Of a stretch of 64,000 bases of DNA, positions 51,634 through 63,000 are shown one piece after another; position 1 is the stretch's first letter; each line of letters opens with the position of its first letter. Below the pieces are notes generated by a model. The model saw only the letters and a list, made by a program, of their open reading frames with translations, made no database searches and was not told the DNA's origin. The position numbers and the translations under genes are program-made. Origin of the DNA: Blattamonas nauphoetae (lineage: Eukaryota; Preaxostyla; Oxymonadida); contig JARBJD010000293.1 of assembly GCA_033064195.1 (NCBI GenBank), forward strand, positions 1 through 64,000, given 5' to 3'.

Positions 51634-52628
51634 TCGGGGGTGGCAGAAAAACTTTCCGGAGGTACCATGCCGTGTGGATCGCGATGTATCTTCTAATCTC
51701 CTCCACTTCACTTTTTCCATTCTTAAACCTTCAATTTTTGATAACAGATAAAACAAAGTGTTTTGGAGAAGTCGGGAATGAGGTGATCGTGAGTGGGATC
51801 TCTCTCGGTATCATATGTCATTCTCATCTCAAGGAAAAATTTGACACATATTTCTCAATATGATCCATTTCCCAACTCTTTTCTAAAATTGGAGGAATAC
51901 AGAATGAAAAATGAAGTGTTTTGAGGGATGTGTGATTCTGTCCTTATGATCAATGAAATTGATCCTGATCTGTTCAAATGTGTTACAAAACGCCAATAAA
52001 GAAGAATTTGCCTGATACTGTTGTTTCTTATCTCGACGATCCAATCAAAAACTCGAAACTCGGATCTGATCTCCGATCACATCATCAGATTTTGAAAACT
52101 GTCGTCAAGTGAAGTTGTGAAAGTCTCAAAGCTTATTGATGATAATTTCGATAGGTGACGTTGATTTTGAATGTGGACAGTGTGATCGGCAATCAAGGCC
52201 GAGTTTCTATCGTTCGACCTTACCAAGAGCACCGTCAGCAGGGTAAACAGCCCAACCGTTCATTTCCGGAATCGTAAAACCCATTTGAACAGATCAGGAT
52301 CAATTTCATTGATCATAAGGACAGAATCACACATCCCTCAAAACACTTCATTTTTCATTCTGTATTCCTCCAATTTTAGAAAAGAGTTGGGAAATGGATC
52401 ATATTGAGAAATATGTGTCAAATTTTTCCTTGAGATAAGAATGACATATGATACCGAGAGAGATCCCACTCACGATCACCTCATTCCCGACTTCTCCAAA
52501 ACACTTTGTTTTATCTGTTATCAAAAATTGAAGGTTTAAGAATGGAAAAAGTGAAGTGGAGGAGATTAGAAGATACATCGCGATCCACACGGCATGGTAC
52601 CTCCGGAAAGTTTTTCTGCCACCCCCGA
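51634..52628. mobile_element. 995-bp TA-flanked element C with 347-bp inverted arms
   Basis: TA flanks both sides (51632-51633 and 52629-52630). The arms 51634-51980 and 52282-52628 are equal in length and nearly identical in inverted orientation, beginning TCGGGGGTGGCAGAAAAACT. They enclose a 301-bp unique centre. A TA duplication is the known target of Tc1/mariner elements, and no transposase frame is present. The element entered the 3' end of the surface-protein gene. The interrupted frame now reads through the right arm and stops at 52511, replacing the native tail (KTGFIHYKINFENIMQ) with about 38 element-encoded residues. Confidence 0.85.
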
Positions 52629-53597
52629 TATATTTGCGCCGGTTTTGTAGAGAGTCTCTGAGGCTTTGACGAGTAGCGCTTTCGGAAACAGAAAAGAACT
52701 GGGAGCGATGGGAAACAGAAAAGGAAGTTGAGAACGACAGGCAGTGCCACGAGGAATGCGAGAGAGAGCAGAGCGATGTGCCACGGAGTCAGAGCTTGTA
52801 CGTATTGGAGAGAGTGAATGCGATCGCTTCCGCTGATTTGGTATTCAAAATACTGTCTCTGTTCATACTGATATTTGACTTGAAGTTTTTGTTTCAAATT
52901 GCGGGGAACGGACTCTTGAAAGATGAACCCTATTTTTTGACCCCTGGCTGTTGCACATTCATCGAATTCCAATCCCTTGAATGAGAAATCGGACAATAGA
53001 GATGTGAAATTGACGAGAACAGTTCCGAATGAGTTGTTGGTGTTTGGGTAGAGCCTTTTCAAGATTCCGTTTTGAAAATTGACCGTCCACTTTTCACCGA
53101 CGTCAAACTTGACAAAACCACCGCAGATACGCACTTGGGATGTGTCTGAGCTGGGTTGTTCGCAGTATGACGATGTCATGTTCAAATCTTGGAGATGGAG
53201 AATCGCATAGTCAAGTCCATCGTCGACAGAGAGAGGCAGGTTTTGAGGTGATTTGCATTCGATCCAGAGGAGGTGAGTGTTGTGTGTGTCAGTTGATGTC
53301 ACATGTCCAGATCTGATCTGAATGGATGATATATTCACAGTCTTCCACACAACAAAATGGACAAGTGAACCAATTGCACGACATTTATCAATCGTTGTGT
53401 TTACCACATTCATGTCCCATCCCTCGTCCACTGTCACTTCCAGCATCTTGCCTGTGAATGGTTGGTTTGGATCGATCGATAGCTCGTGGGCTTTCGTGTA
53501 TTTGTGAATCTCAATGTCTTTGAACGACGAATTGTGCAATTCAACAAATCCGGAGATGTCTTGATTAGTCTGTGATTGGTGATCAGCTTGGATTGTA

Positions 53598-55156
53598 CAG
53601 TCGGTCGGAATGTTGAGGAATTTGTAACTCGTCATGTCAAACGTAAAACTGTAGAATTGCATTTTTCATCAAAAAGGAAAAAAGTGTCAAACCTCTGTCT
53701 GTCTCATGTGTCGACATTCGATTATCTTTCAAAATTTTCATTCATAATTCCATATCAAGATTTCTACATCATTGTTGAGCACATTCTTCAACTTTTTTCG
53801 TGATCGTGTGCTGAGAGAATGAGGAGAGTATTCGATTGGAAAAAAGAAGACAACAAAGGACGATACCGGAACAACTCAGAAGACATAGGGTGCTGGGCGC
53901 ATTCAAGGGTCTCGTACAACCAGCTTGGGAAAAATGATGATCCAGTCGTGGAGAGAAAGAGCGTATTTTCAAGGAATCAGAAAGCAGTGTACTATGCTTG
54001 ATAAAGAAGACAGTAGAAGAGAAATATCATGAAATCAAACCTAAATTTTTGATAGAGAATCAGAGAAAACACATCGTTTGGAAATCCGAAGAGCAAACCC
54101 ATCTGACTTTACTAGACTCGATTCAAAACAGATTGTCCAAATTTCAAGAAGTCTGAGGGGAGCTTGTTGAACAGTGATACACAGATTTGATGATGTTCAA
54201 TTCGGTTCGCATATCCAATTTTGTCTCACAAAGTTCCATCCACTCCGGTTTATCAACACGAGTGGAGACGACTTTCAACAGAATGAGAGATTTGCATTGA
54301 TGTCTGGAACTAATTGGTTTGCCGTTTAATTTCTTTGAAGTTGTACTTTCAAAGTTTGAGATGAAAATAAAGTCAAAATTGTGTAGATTTCAGAAATTCA
54401 CATTGTTGGCTGGCAAAATTATTAAGACGGCAAACCAATTAGTTCCAGACATCAATGCAAATCTCTCATTCTGTTGAAAGTCGTCTCCACTCGTGTTGAT
54501 AAACCGGAGTGGATGGAACTTTGTGAGACAAAATTGGATATGCGAACCGAATTGAACATCATCAAATCTGTGTATCACTGTTCAACAAGCTCCCCTCAGA
54601 CTTCTTGAAATTTGGACAATCTGTTTTGAATCGAGTCTAGTAAAGTCAGATGGGTTTGCTCTTCGGATTTCAAACGATGTGTTTTCTCTGATTCTCTATC
54701 AAAAATTTAGGTTTGATTTCATGATATTTCTCTTCTACTGTCTTCTTTATCAAGCATAGTACACTGCTTTCTGATTCCTTGAAAATACGCTCTTTCTTCC
54801 TCCACGACTGGATCATCATTTTCCCAAGCTGGTTGTACGAGACCCTTGAATGCGCCCAGCACCCTATGTCTTCTCTGAGTTGTTCCGGTATCGTCCTTTG
54901 TTGTCTTCTTTTTTCCAATCGAATACTCTCCTCATTCTCTCAGCACACGATCACGAAAAAAGTTGAAGAATGTGCTCAACAATGATGTAGAAATCTTGAT
55001 ATGGAATTATGAATGAAAATTTTGAAAGATAATCGAATGTCGACACATGAGACAGACAGAGGTTTGACACTTTTTTCCTTTTTGATGAAAAATGCAATTC
55101 TACAGTTTTACGTTTGACATGACGAGTTACAAATTCCTCAACATTCCGACCGACTG
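53598..55156. mobile_element. 1559-bp TA-flanked element B, near-perfect palindrome
   Basis: TA flanks both sides (53596-53597 and 55157-55158). The arms of about 730 bp (to 54325, and from 54427) are almost perfect inverted copies around a 101-bp centre. The ends begin CAGTCGGTCGGAATGTTGAG, and a CAGTNGG-type end with TA target fits the Tc1/mariner superfamily by established pattern. There is no transposase. The insertion lies inside a coding exon of the surface gene, and the empty site reads in frame (ISLVTIQADH). The near identity of the arms indicates recent formation or ongoing homogenisation. Confidence 0.88.
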
Positions 55157-55601
55157 TAACCAGAGAAATGTTCTGTGTGACTGAAAGGTCGATATCAGAA
55201 AAGGTGATCCCTGCCATGTTGACAGTATTGCCTGACTCCACAGAGACTTTGAGGAGGACAACTTGTGTTTTGATGTGTTGGAAGGCGCAATCCACCAAAT
55301 CGATATTTGATTTGGTTGCTTCCAGAAAGATAACGTTGATGGCTCCTGCGAATGATGACTGCTGAAAAGTGACAGAGTCGACTGTCAGATGGGCCTTCGT
55401 GGTTTTGATCAACGGGTGACACTCGACATCACCTGTGATGCTTTGAGGAGCAACAATTGCGAGGTGGTGGATGGTCATGTTGTTGGTGCTTTTGAACACA
55501 GGTTCGGACTTCAGCCGCTCAATTCCGATCCAGAGTGTGGCATTGGTGCCGGTAAATTCGTGACACATCGAGTCGTTGATGGGAGCTGTGTTTTGTGCAT
55601 A

Positions 55602-56613
55602 TAGGGGGTGTACTAATTATGTCCCCTCAGGTTTTCTGCATATACAGTGAGTGACGATGGAAAATAAGACCAGACAGGAGCTTACACCGAGCCAGCGGAC
55701 AGACTAAAGTTCGAATTTCACTTCGATATTGCTTTATTCACGAAAAACCGTCATTTTCATGTCTCCTCCCTCTTTGTTTTCACAGATTCACTCATTGATT
55801 GATGAAAATAATGAGAGAAATGGTTTAATGAGATGATTACAGCATGAATTCTCGAACGTTGTGTGAATATCATCATAGTTGGAGAGAACCGGAGGATCCT
55901 TGACAATCATGACAGCACAACATGACAGATGTCTATCGTCCGATACATTATGAAAATTGATGTCAAAACAAGGAAAGTTTGCCCTTCTTCGACAAAGAGT
56001 CAATTCAACTTTGATCTCGTTCGTTTCCAGAGTGATTCTCAGAAGACTTCGATTCTAATAGTAACGTGCTGAAATCAGAAGAATGAGACGAAATTTCTGG
56101 AAAAAGGAGAGACTTCACACGTTTCCTCAAATGTAACTTTTTTCACTCTTGGTTAGAGTTTTGCCGTGTGACAACACAAAGATTGGCAGAGACTGTGATC
56201 AAAGGTCCTTTTCTTCTTATTTTTTACTTCACCTATTTTTATAGAAGATAAAATAGGTGATTCATAAAGTCAAATGAGTTGAACAAACCTTCGAGTGATG
56301 TCAGTACGAGATCCACTGTTTCGACCAGATAAGCGAATCTATCTCACATATTTGCATGTTTAGAACAAAAAACGAGAAAAAATGTGATAATCACTCCAAT
56401 TTGAAGTTTGCCACTGTTGTAGTCTCACATAGAATGAAAAATCAGTGAATCACTTTGAGATTTGTGCGATTTGAGTGACTTAATGAATACATTATTGAAA
56501 ATCTATGCTTAAAATATGAATTGACTCGGTGTAAGACTCTTGATAAAAAATTAGCTCAAAAGACCTGATCGACAGTGAGAAAACCTGAGGGGACATAATT
56601 AGTACACCCCCTA
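55602..56613. mobile_element. 1012-bp TA-flanked element A
   Basis: The ends are a perfect 36-bp inverted repeat beginning TAGGGGGTGTACTAATTATG. The flanking sequence is TATA on both sides, and TA (55600-55601, 56614-56615) is the duplication that restores the host frame (DYAQNTAP). Using TATA instead would shift it. The TA target and short inverted ends fit Tc1/mariner. The interior is AT-rich, with no transposase or long frame. Unlike elements B and C it has no long inverted arms. Confidence 0.88.
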
Positions 56614-58520
56614 TAGTCCATCAGATGAAGTTTTCGTGTTTTACTATTTCGGAGGGGGATTGTGGTTGATATGAACTTGATCGTTTTGCAGGGAGTGTCG
56701 AAGTCACCGCAATCAATCGAATCACTTCCGTTGACAGGGCTGACGTGATACTCGTCCTTTTCGTCGATGATGAGAGAGAATATGTGCTCTTCATTTGGAG
56801 CGTTGATAATGTACGAATTCCATTCGATTCACGGATACGGTGCAGGGAATGATTGTCTCAACCATTCGGAATGATTTTGACTGTCTGAGAAACTGACAGA
56901 AACAATTGTTCCGTTCTCGTTAGCATGAGCGAGGGAGGAGTAATCGTTATTACGGACATTGACGTTTGTTTCATGGCTGGTCACGTTGAGGGTGATGAGA
57001 TGGTATGTTTCATCGTCCGATGAAGTGAGACTGTGGAATGAACAATTCACAACTTTCAACGATCCATTCGATCCGACGGTCGATGAAAAGAATGAGCTGT
57101 TCCGACTGACCTCGCTTTCACGGAGAGAGCAATTGTGGATGAGAACAGAATTGTTGGCAAAGACATTGCTGTTCAACAGAGATACATCTTCTGAGACAGT
57201 GACCTTCCAAAAGTCAATCTGGATGTCTGACGAAGAGTTCTGGAGTGATACCAACGGGGCTGAGATGACAAGTGAATCAGAACCAGTGAACCTCATGTCG
57301 GTGATGTTCAATTGACTTCTGGTTGCCACAAACAGAGAAACAGTCAAAGCTCTCGAGATGTCCGATGCGACTTCATTAAAACAGATTGTGTAGTCTGTAT
57401 CGTCGATGATGAGTGTGGAGTCCAGGCACGTGAAGAAGTGTCCGTGAGGGAGTTTGTCAATATGGAAGATAACTTGCTTGACTGTGAGGAAGCTCTCATT
57501 TCGAACGATGAATGATGATGCCTCGTTGGATAACTCCAACGTGGCGTGTTTTTGTCCGAGAATCGTCATCGTTTTCTTGATGCACTCCACTCCTTTTTCA
57601 CAGAACAGACCGGAAGGACGAAGAAAAAAACGGTTTGTGGTGTTTCCTTGCAGAGTCATTGCCATCGAGAACGTTTTGCAGAGATAGCTGGTATTCGTTC
57701 CACATCCAATGGAGTCGTTCCCGATTGGATCGAGATAGAGCTCGGTGATGTTCTCCTTCGTCTCGATGGGTTTATTGTTGACGACAATCTGTGGATCTAT
57801 TGAGGCAAAACGTGTGTCCACACATGCCAGAGTGAAAATATTGGTACTGGTGATATCGTTTCCAAACTCGAAAGCAGTGTCAAAGGTGTAATGCCGATGT
57901 CGGTTGTTTCGGAAGTAGGAGTCTTCGATTGTGATTGTTTTGTCATTTGATTCGCTAGTCAACAGAAAAATGCACCCCGATTCACTTCCTTCATTTTCAC
58001 AGAACGAGCTGTGTTTCACGGTAAGATTTACGAACGCACACACGTGGATGAGCGATCCATGTGAAACATTGCATTTGTTGAACAGGCTATGTTCAATCAA
58101 GTTATCTGCATTTTGGAAGTAGTTGAGGAGAAATGGATTCTTCTCTGATGTAACACTCACATTCTCAAAGGTGCAGGAGGTCAAGGTGGGGATTGAGTCA
58201 AAGAAAAGAGTCGATTTCTCACTTAAGACAATATTCTTCAGAGCGGAATTCGAGAGTTTGCACCCAGTAGCTGTCACGTTGAAGATGCATGATTGGATGA
58301 AGGAACGGTCATGGATTCGGAGGGACATTGAGAACTTCTCAGTCTTATTGTGAGTTTTGTCCATCGAGAAGAGTGTGATTGCCTGGTCATGTTTTTCTTT
58401 CACTGTGAACAGTGCGAATCCACGATGACTTCGCACTATCTGTATTTTTCCACCAGACTGAGTCATGACCAGTACAATGAAGAGGAGATCACGTAGCATA
58501 CCTTCGTTTTTCCATTTCAT

Positions 58521-59482
58521 TCCTTGTTCATGACATTTCTCTCACCCATTTTAGAAAAGTGATCGTGACTGCATTCTCTTTTGAGAAAGAATCCACCGCA
58601 GCGAACGACAGTTTCGTTTCCAATATTCCGAATACATCACATTCTAATCGCGATCTTTCGATAAATCCGCCTTTCTCGTTCAGTTTTACTCTGGACAAAG
58701 CTTGATATCTGGATTCCAACATGAGATCCAGCAACTGATGTGGTGGTCAGAATATACACCGTACGAAAAGTGGTACCTATTTTTCTTACACCTTCTGTGA
58801 CAACATTCTCTCCACAAATCAGTCCCCTCAATCACATGCAGTTTCATGTTTCTATTCCATTCGAGGACCATGACGAATCTTGAAATTGCACAATTTTCAG
58901 TCATTATCAGTCTTCAGACATTAAACGATGGGTTTCACTGTCTATCTGAAGGGAAAAACCCTCACGTTTACATGGCACGTCGATTTGCAGTGAAAGGATA
59001 TCCACTGAATCTACATATCTTATTCGTGTATTTTCCTTTCTATTCATCCGTTTTAGTCACGATACTAGTCTCTCGGCGGTCCTGCACTCTGTTTTCTCAA
59101 TCGAACTACTGAAAGCGAAAGTATGCATATGATGACAAAAATCTGGGATCAAACTCTCACACGAACTCCATTCTATGACGAAGATGATGTATGGTGTCAT
59201 ACCGTGCGTAACAACACCGATTTCTGTCATTTTTGAAAAAAAGGTGAGATGTCTCGATCGTTGTGTCTGAAGACCTTCAAAATCCTATTTCCAATTGGAA
59301 CATCCGTTTTATATGATATTCAAGTCAGGTCTTGTTCATTCTTTCTTTGTAAACGGCGAAAGTGTTCCACAAAGAAAAACACAGCCTTTTTCCACCCTTG
59401 GACCCGAATTACAACAAAAGTAAGACATGCTAGTTTATCCCACTTCCGCTTCGGATTTATTCTCAAATTTTTATGAAAAAAT
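58521..59482. other. Upstream region of the surface gene, no gene called
   Basis: Short minus frames (58528-58734, 58686-58904) contain plausible protein patches (SRLECDVFGILETKLSFAAV), but no start, domain or splice chain could be supported. The rest is AT-rich. Confidence 0.35.
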
Positions 59483-59935
59483 TCAAAAGTGCGCAGTCAT
59501 CGTGGATTCGCACAACTTGAGGTCGACAAATTCAACGGTCGAAAAACTCATCTGAAAGAGTGTAACTTCCCCTGGATTTAGCAGGAATGACAGATGATCC
59601 AGTCGAATATTAGATGAGGACGCAATGAAGAACACCAAGCTATCGGATATGTTCGATTGAGTCAGGACATGAAAAATGGAGGAAGGATCTGATTGTATCG
59701 ATGTACAGAGCGGGCTTATGGAGAGAGGAGTGGTCACCTTTATCTCGCCGTCACAATGCAAGGTGTATGGAAGTCGGTTTCGGAACTGGAAAAGATAATT
59801 CATTGTCTGACATGAGACCATCTTCTTACACAAACCGAAGCTCCCACTCCATTGAGATAGTAGTCCGTGAAGTGGCCCATAGGTCGTAAATGACAAATAG
59901 CTTTCAATTGTAATTATTCTCCAAATTAGATTCAT
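59483..59935 (-). pseudogene. Possible beta-helix surface-gene fragment
   Basis: A 150-codon minus frame has a second half like the ectodomains of the surface genes nearby (SDSLVFFIASSSNIRLDHLS, FSTVEFVDLKLCESTMTAHF). The N-terminal third, without a clear signal peptide, is less convincing. It is short, with no continuation found on either side, so it is treated as a remnant. Confidence 0.35.
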
Positions 59936-60091
59936 TATTTAAGCTTTGCACTTCTTTTTCTCGAATCAGGGCGAACCAATGATCCGAGAAACTTCCGCTT
60001 TCGCGGAGGGAGAGGGAGCAAAGGCCCTTGGGGCCTGGCACAATCTTCGGGACAGGTCGTGAAACTCGTGGGAGCTTCGGTTTGTGTAAGA
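59824..60091. repeat. 24-bp inverted repeat pair
   Basis: TCTTACACAAACCGAAGCTC plus four more bases at 59824-59847 recurs as an exact inverted copy at 60068-60091. A related direct copy (ACAAACCTTAGCTCCCACTC) follows at about 60117. No target duplication was found, so this is not called an element. Confidence 0.6.
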
Positions 60092-63000
60092 GGAGCTCCC
60101 TTACCAGTCGCTCCTCACAAACCTTAGCTCCCACTCCATTGAGAGTTGAAAAGACTAGATGAAGAGTTTGATCAAAAAAGAAAACAGCATATCTGGTGAG
60201 TCAATCTGTAAAGATGATTCAGTTTAGGACCGTGACCCCACGATGAGTGGCTGTCACGAAGATTAGGTGTTGATCGATCCTTCGTCGGCTATCGAGGAGA
60301 TACCACCCACTCTCAGTTTGAAGGTGACGGCAGGGTCGATCGTGACGAGGACAAATGGGGTCAACTGTCATTCGAAATGCTCCATCGCGGGTAACAATCT
60401 TTGACTGTTCATTCTCAGAACGACCCCTCTTTCCAAGGCTAACTGTATCGGTCACAATTCGCCGTGACGAGTCTTCTTCGGGTGGGGTTGTCTGATTGGA
60501 TCGGCTGAACAGATGAGAGTTCTCCTGTGGTTTTGGCCGTTCCCGTTGATCTCGACAGTAGCGACAATACGCGATGTGCACGAACATCCTTCAACAATTC
60601 TGTTGGGACAACAGTCAAGGATCGAGGGAAGTGAGACTGATGACGCTCTCTGTCCTTTGTCTAGTTTTTTCTTTTGATTGCCCTTTCAGCGTCAGGGTGA
60701 GAACGTTGATTCTGAGGATGAGAGATAACTTTCCGTGATGAGTGGTTCAGCCAGCCCTGTCTGTGTGAGAAAACTGATGTCTCCTCTTTCGATCTATGTA
60801 TCATCAGCCTCGCTATTAGTAGCACTGTCTGAGTGATCGCTCTCTTCATCGATGTCTTCGTGAGAGATCAACATCTGATCTCTCCACATCCCGTGAGATC
60901 TGTATAATCCGTTCCGAAGAGTGGCTGTTAACCCTATCCACATCTATATCATCAGAAATGTGCTTGTTATCCGATTCGTCAGGATCGTCAATGAGTAGCG
61001 GTCTATCGTCTGGAATGACTCTCCTTCCTTCTCATTCCTCCAGAATCAGCTTTGAGTCTGATCCTTCCATCGTCGGGGGCGACTCTCTCCCTTCTTCACT
61101 CCCACCATAACTTGTTCGAGAATCATTGATGGAGTCTGAAATCTGGTTTTGGTGTCTGGTTTGATGTTCAGTTTTGTGGAGAGACGCAAGGAAACGGCAC
61201 GACGACAAACGGATGGATTGTTGAATTCTTTGATTTGAATGTTTTCCTGACAGATTGAGGAGAAGGAGTGCAGGGTCAAGGGAATGACCCTGAAGCATCC
61301 ACATCATTCAATGTGCTTTACCGGATGTGTCAGGCGATGATTTTCGCGAAAGGAAGAGTTAACTTTCACTTCTAGACAACGAAAGGCAAGCTGGGACAAG
61401 TTGGTCATGTCCATGATACTGCTTGATCTCTGGGTGGTTTAACTGTGATTTTCTTCTGTCTGTGTCCACCTAGAATATCTTTCCTTCGGCTGTAACGATA
61501 ATTCGTGAAAGGGTTGCTTCCTTGAGTGGATAGACCGCAAAGTGGGCTCTATGGTGAAAAGTTCAAGAAAGGATGAGAGGGAGAAGGATCACTGTCTTTC
61601 AAGTTCGACGAAACAGCTGGGTGTCGAAATGAATCATCAGGGAAGAGCGAAGAGCCTAACTGGTGGGAAGATGGGGTTATGATCTGCCAGTCAGAGACGA
61701 AATTTTGCCAAATTGTGATAGTCGTGAAGGTTGAGTCGAGCAATTCGCATGATGCATCAAGGCGAGACTGGGTACTGCGCAATCCGACGTGGAGACCACG
61801 TTGAAAGATACACAGCAGAGTATCTTGACTCACTGTATTTTCCTGATTGTGATTGTAACCGACGATTAGAGTATCTATGTCCAAGTTGTGGTTAAGAAAT
61901 TTTCCTCTCCAATCTTTCTTGAGATCCGGGCGATTTAAATATTTGTTGACGATCAGACAAAGTCAGTTTGTGATGCAGCCGTCCCGATTCGATACCGAAC
62001 AATGGGAGTTACACCGTCTTGCCAACATTCCACAACCGTCCGTCTCTGGACGAGAGTCTCTGATCAAGAGACGAGTGTTATCCGTCCAATTGGGTTGATG
62101 ACTCTTTGAACAAAGTTTGCGTGAGATCCTCGAATGAGCTGGTGGAGAACGCACTAGGTTCAGAATTTTGTGTTTCTTGATCCCATTTGTGACTTCGGAA
62201 GACAGAGTTGATTCTTGTTCAACGTGTGACGTCTCTAACAACGTTCCGTTTCATTTACTTTGCTTTTGTCTGCTTGGTCGTCATTAATCGGAGTGAGGAC
62301 AGATGTTGCGAGCCTTGTATTTCGACGTACTGAATGCATATCAAACAATCGACGATAAAGATGGGAGTGTCAAGTTGCTTCCCCCTTCGCTTATCGTGGA
62401 GTCCACCTCGACAATCTCGTGGAAGTGTCAGTCGTATTCACATCGGCGGTGAATGTTATTGTTACAGATAAATCCAGAAAGTTTGAGCAACCATTCATGC
62501 CTGGATCGTTCGCTCAACCAGAATCCGACCATCCGAATAAGCAAGTAACTTTCGTGTCGAACTGCTCAGAACTATTGCACCAGATTTCATTTTCCAGATT
62601 TGGTGGATCGAGAGAAGAGACTGCGTGGGCAGAGAGAGGACTCGAAGACGACCGGCCTTGTCTCGAGCGTTGTGCCTCCTGGGGAGATGTGAGCCTGTTT
62701 ACCTGTTCCTCGTCGAACTGTCTCGGCATCGCGTTTGAGTCCACGTCGGAAAGGGTTGTGTACCAATCACACACTTCGACTGAGCGTTGGAGTGGATTCT
62801 GGAATGGCACGTCGAAGACGAGAGGGCTGCGAAGGACGGGTAGAGGACTCGAGAGGTCGACGAGTGCATCATGTTGATGTTGGCCAGTTCCGCTCTCCTC
62901 CTCTCTTCGGCGCTTTGTCGTCTCTGCACGGTCTTCACCTATGCGATTCTTGTGGCTCATCGATATGTCCGAACTTGTGGAAAGGAGGAAGTATATTGTG

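Larger units (their letters stand above)
51559..58520 (-). pseudogene. Beta-helix surface protein gene interrupted by three TA-flanked elements
   Basis: Gene pieces at 58520-56614, 55599-55157, 53595-52629 and 51631-51559 rejoin in one frame when each element and one TA are left out (joints DYAQNTAP, ISLVTIQADH and AQIYKTGF), giving 1129 codons. A signal peptide follows Met8 (MLRDLLFIVLVMTQSG). The ectodomain is Ser/Asn/Thr-rich with short strands typical of beta-helix proteins (NALKNIVLSE-like SNSALKNIVLSEKSTLFFDS) and many N-glycosylation sites. The motif DSIGCGTNTSYLCKTF lies near residue 268, and DSIDCGDFDTPCKTI near 607. One membrane span lies at about 1050-1080 (ALLSLAFLVALPVVLNFLF), with a short basic tail and no kinase domain. 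A TGA at 56829-56831 also lies in the frame. In its present state the first 563 codons remain open, so at most a truncated secreted product is possible. Confidence 0.8.

Noticed and set aside
53769-54985. Matching small frames on both arms of element B (and 51672-51863 / 52399-52590 in element C)
   Set aside because: They are identical because the arms are inverted copies. The encoded peptides have no family features, so they are not separate genes.
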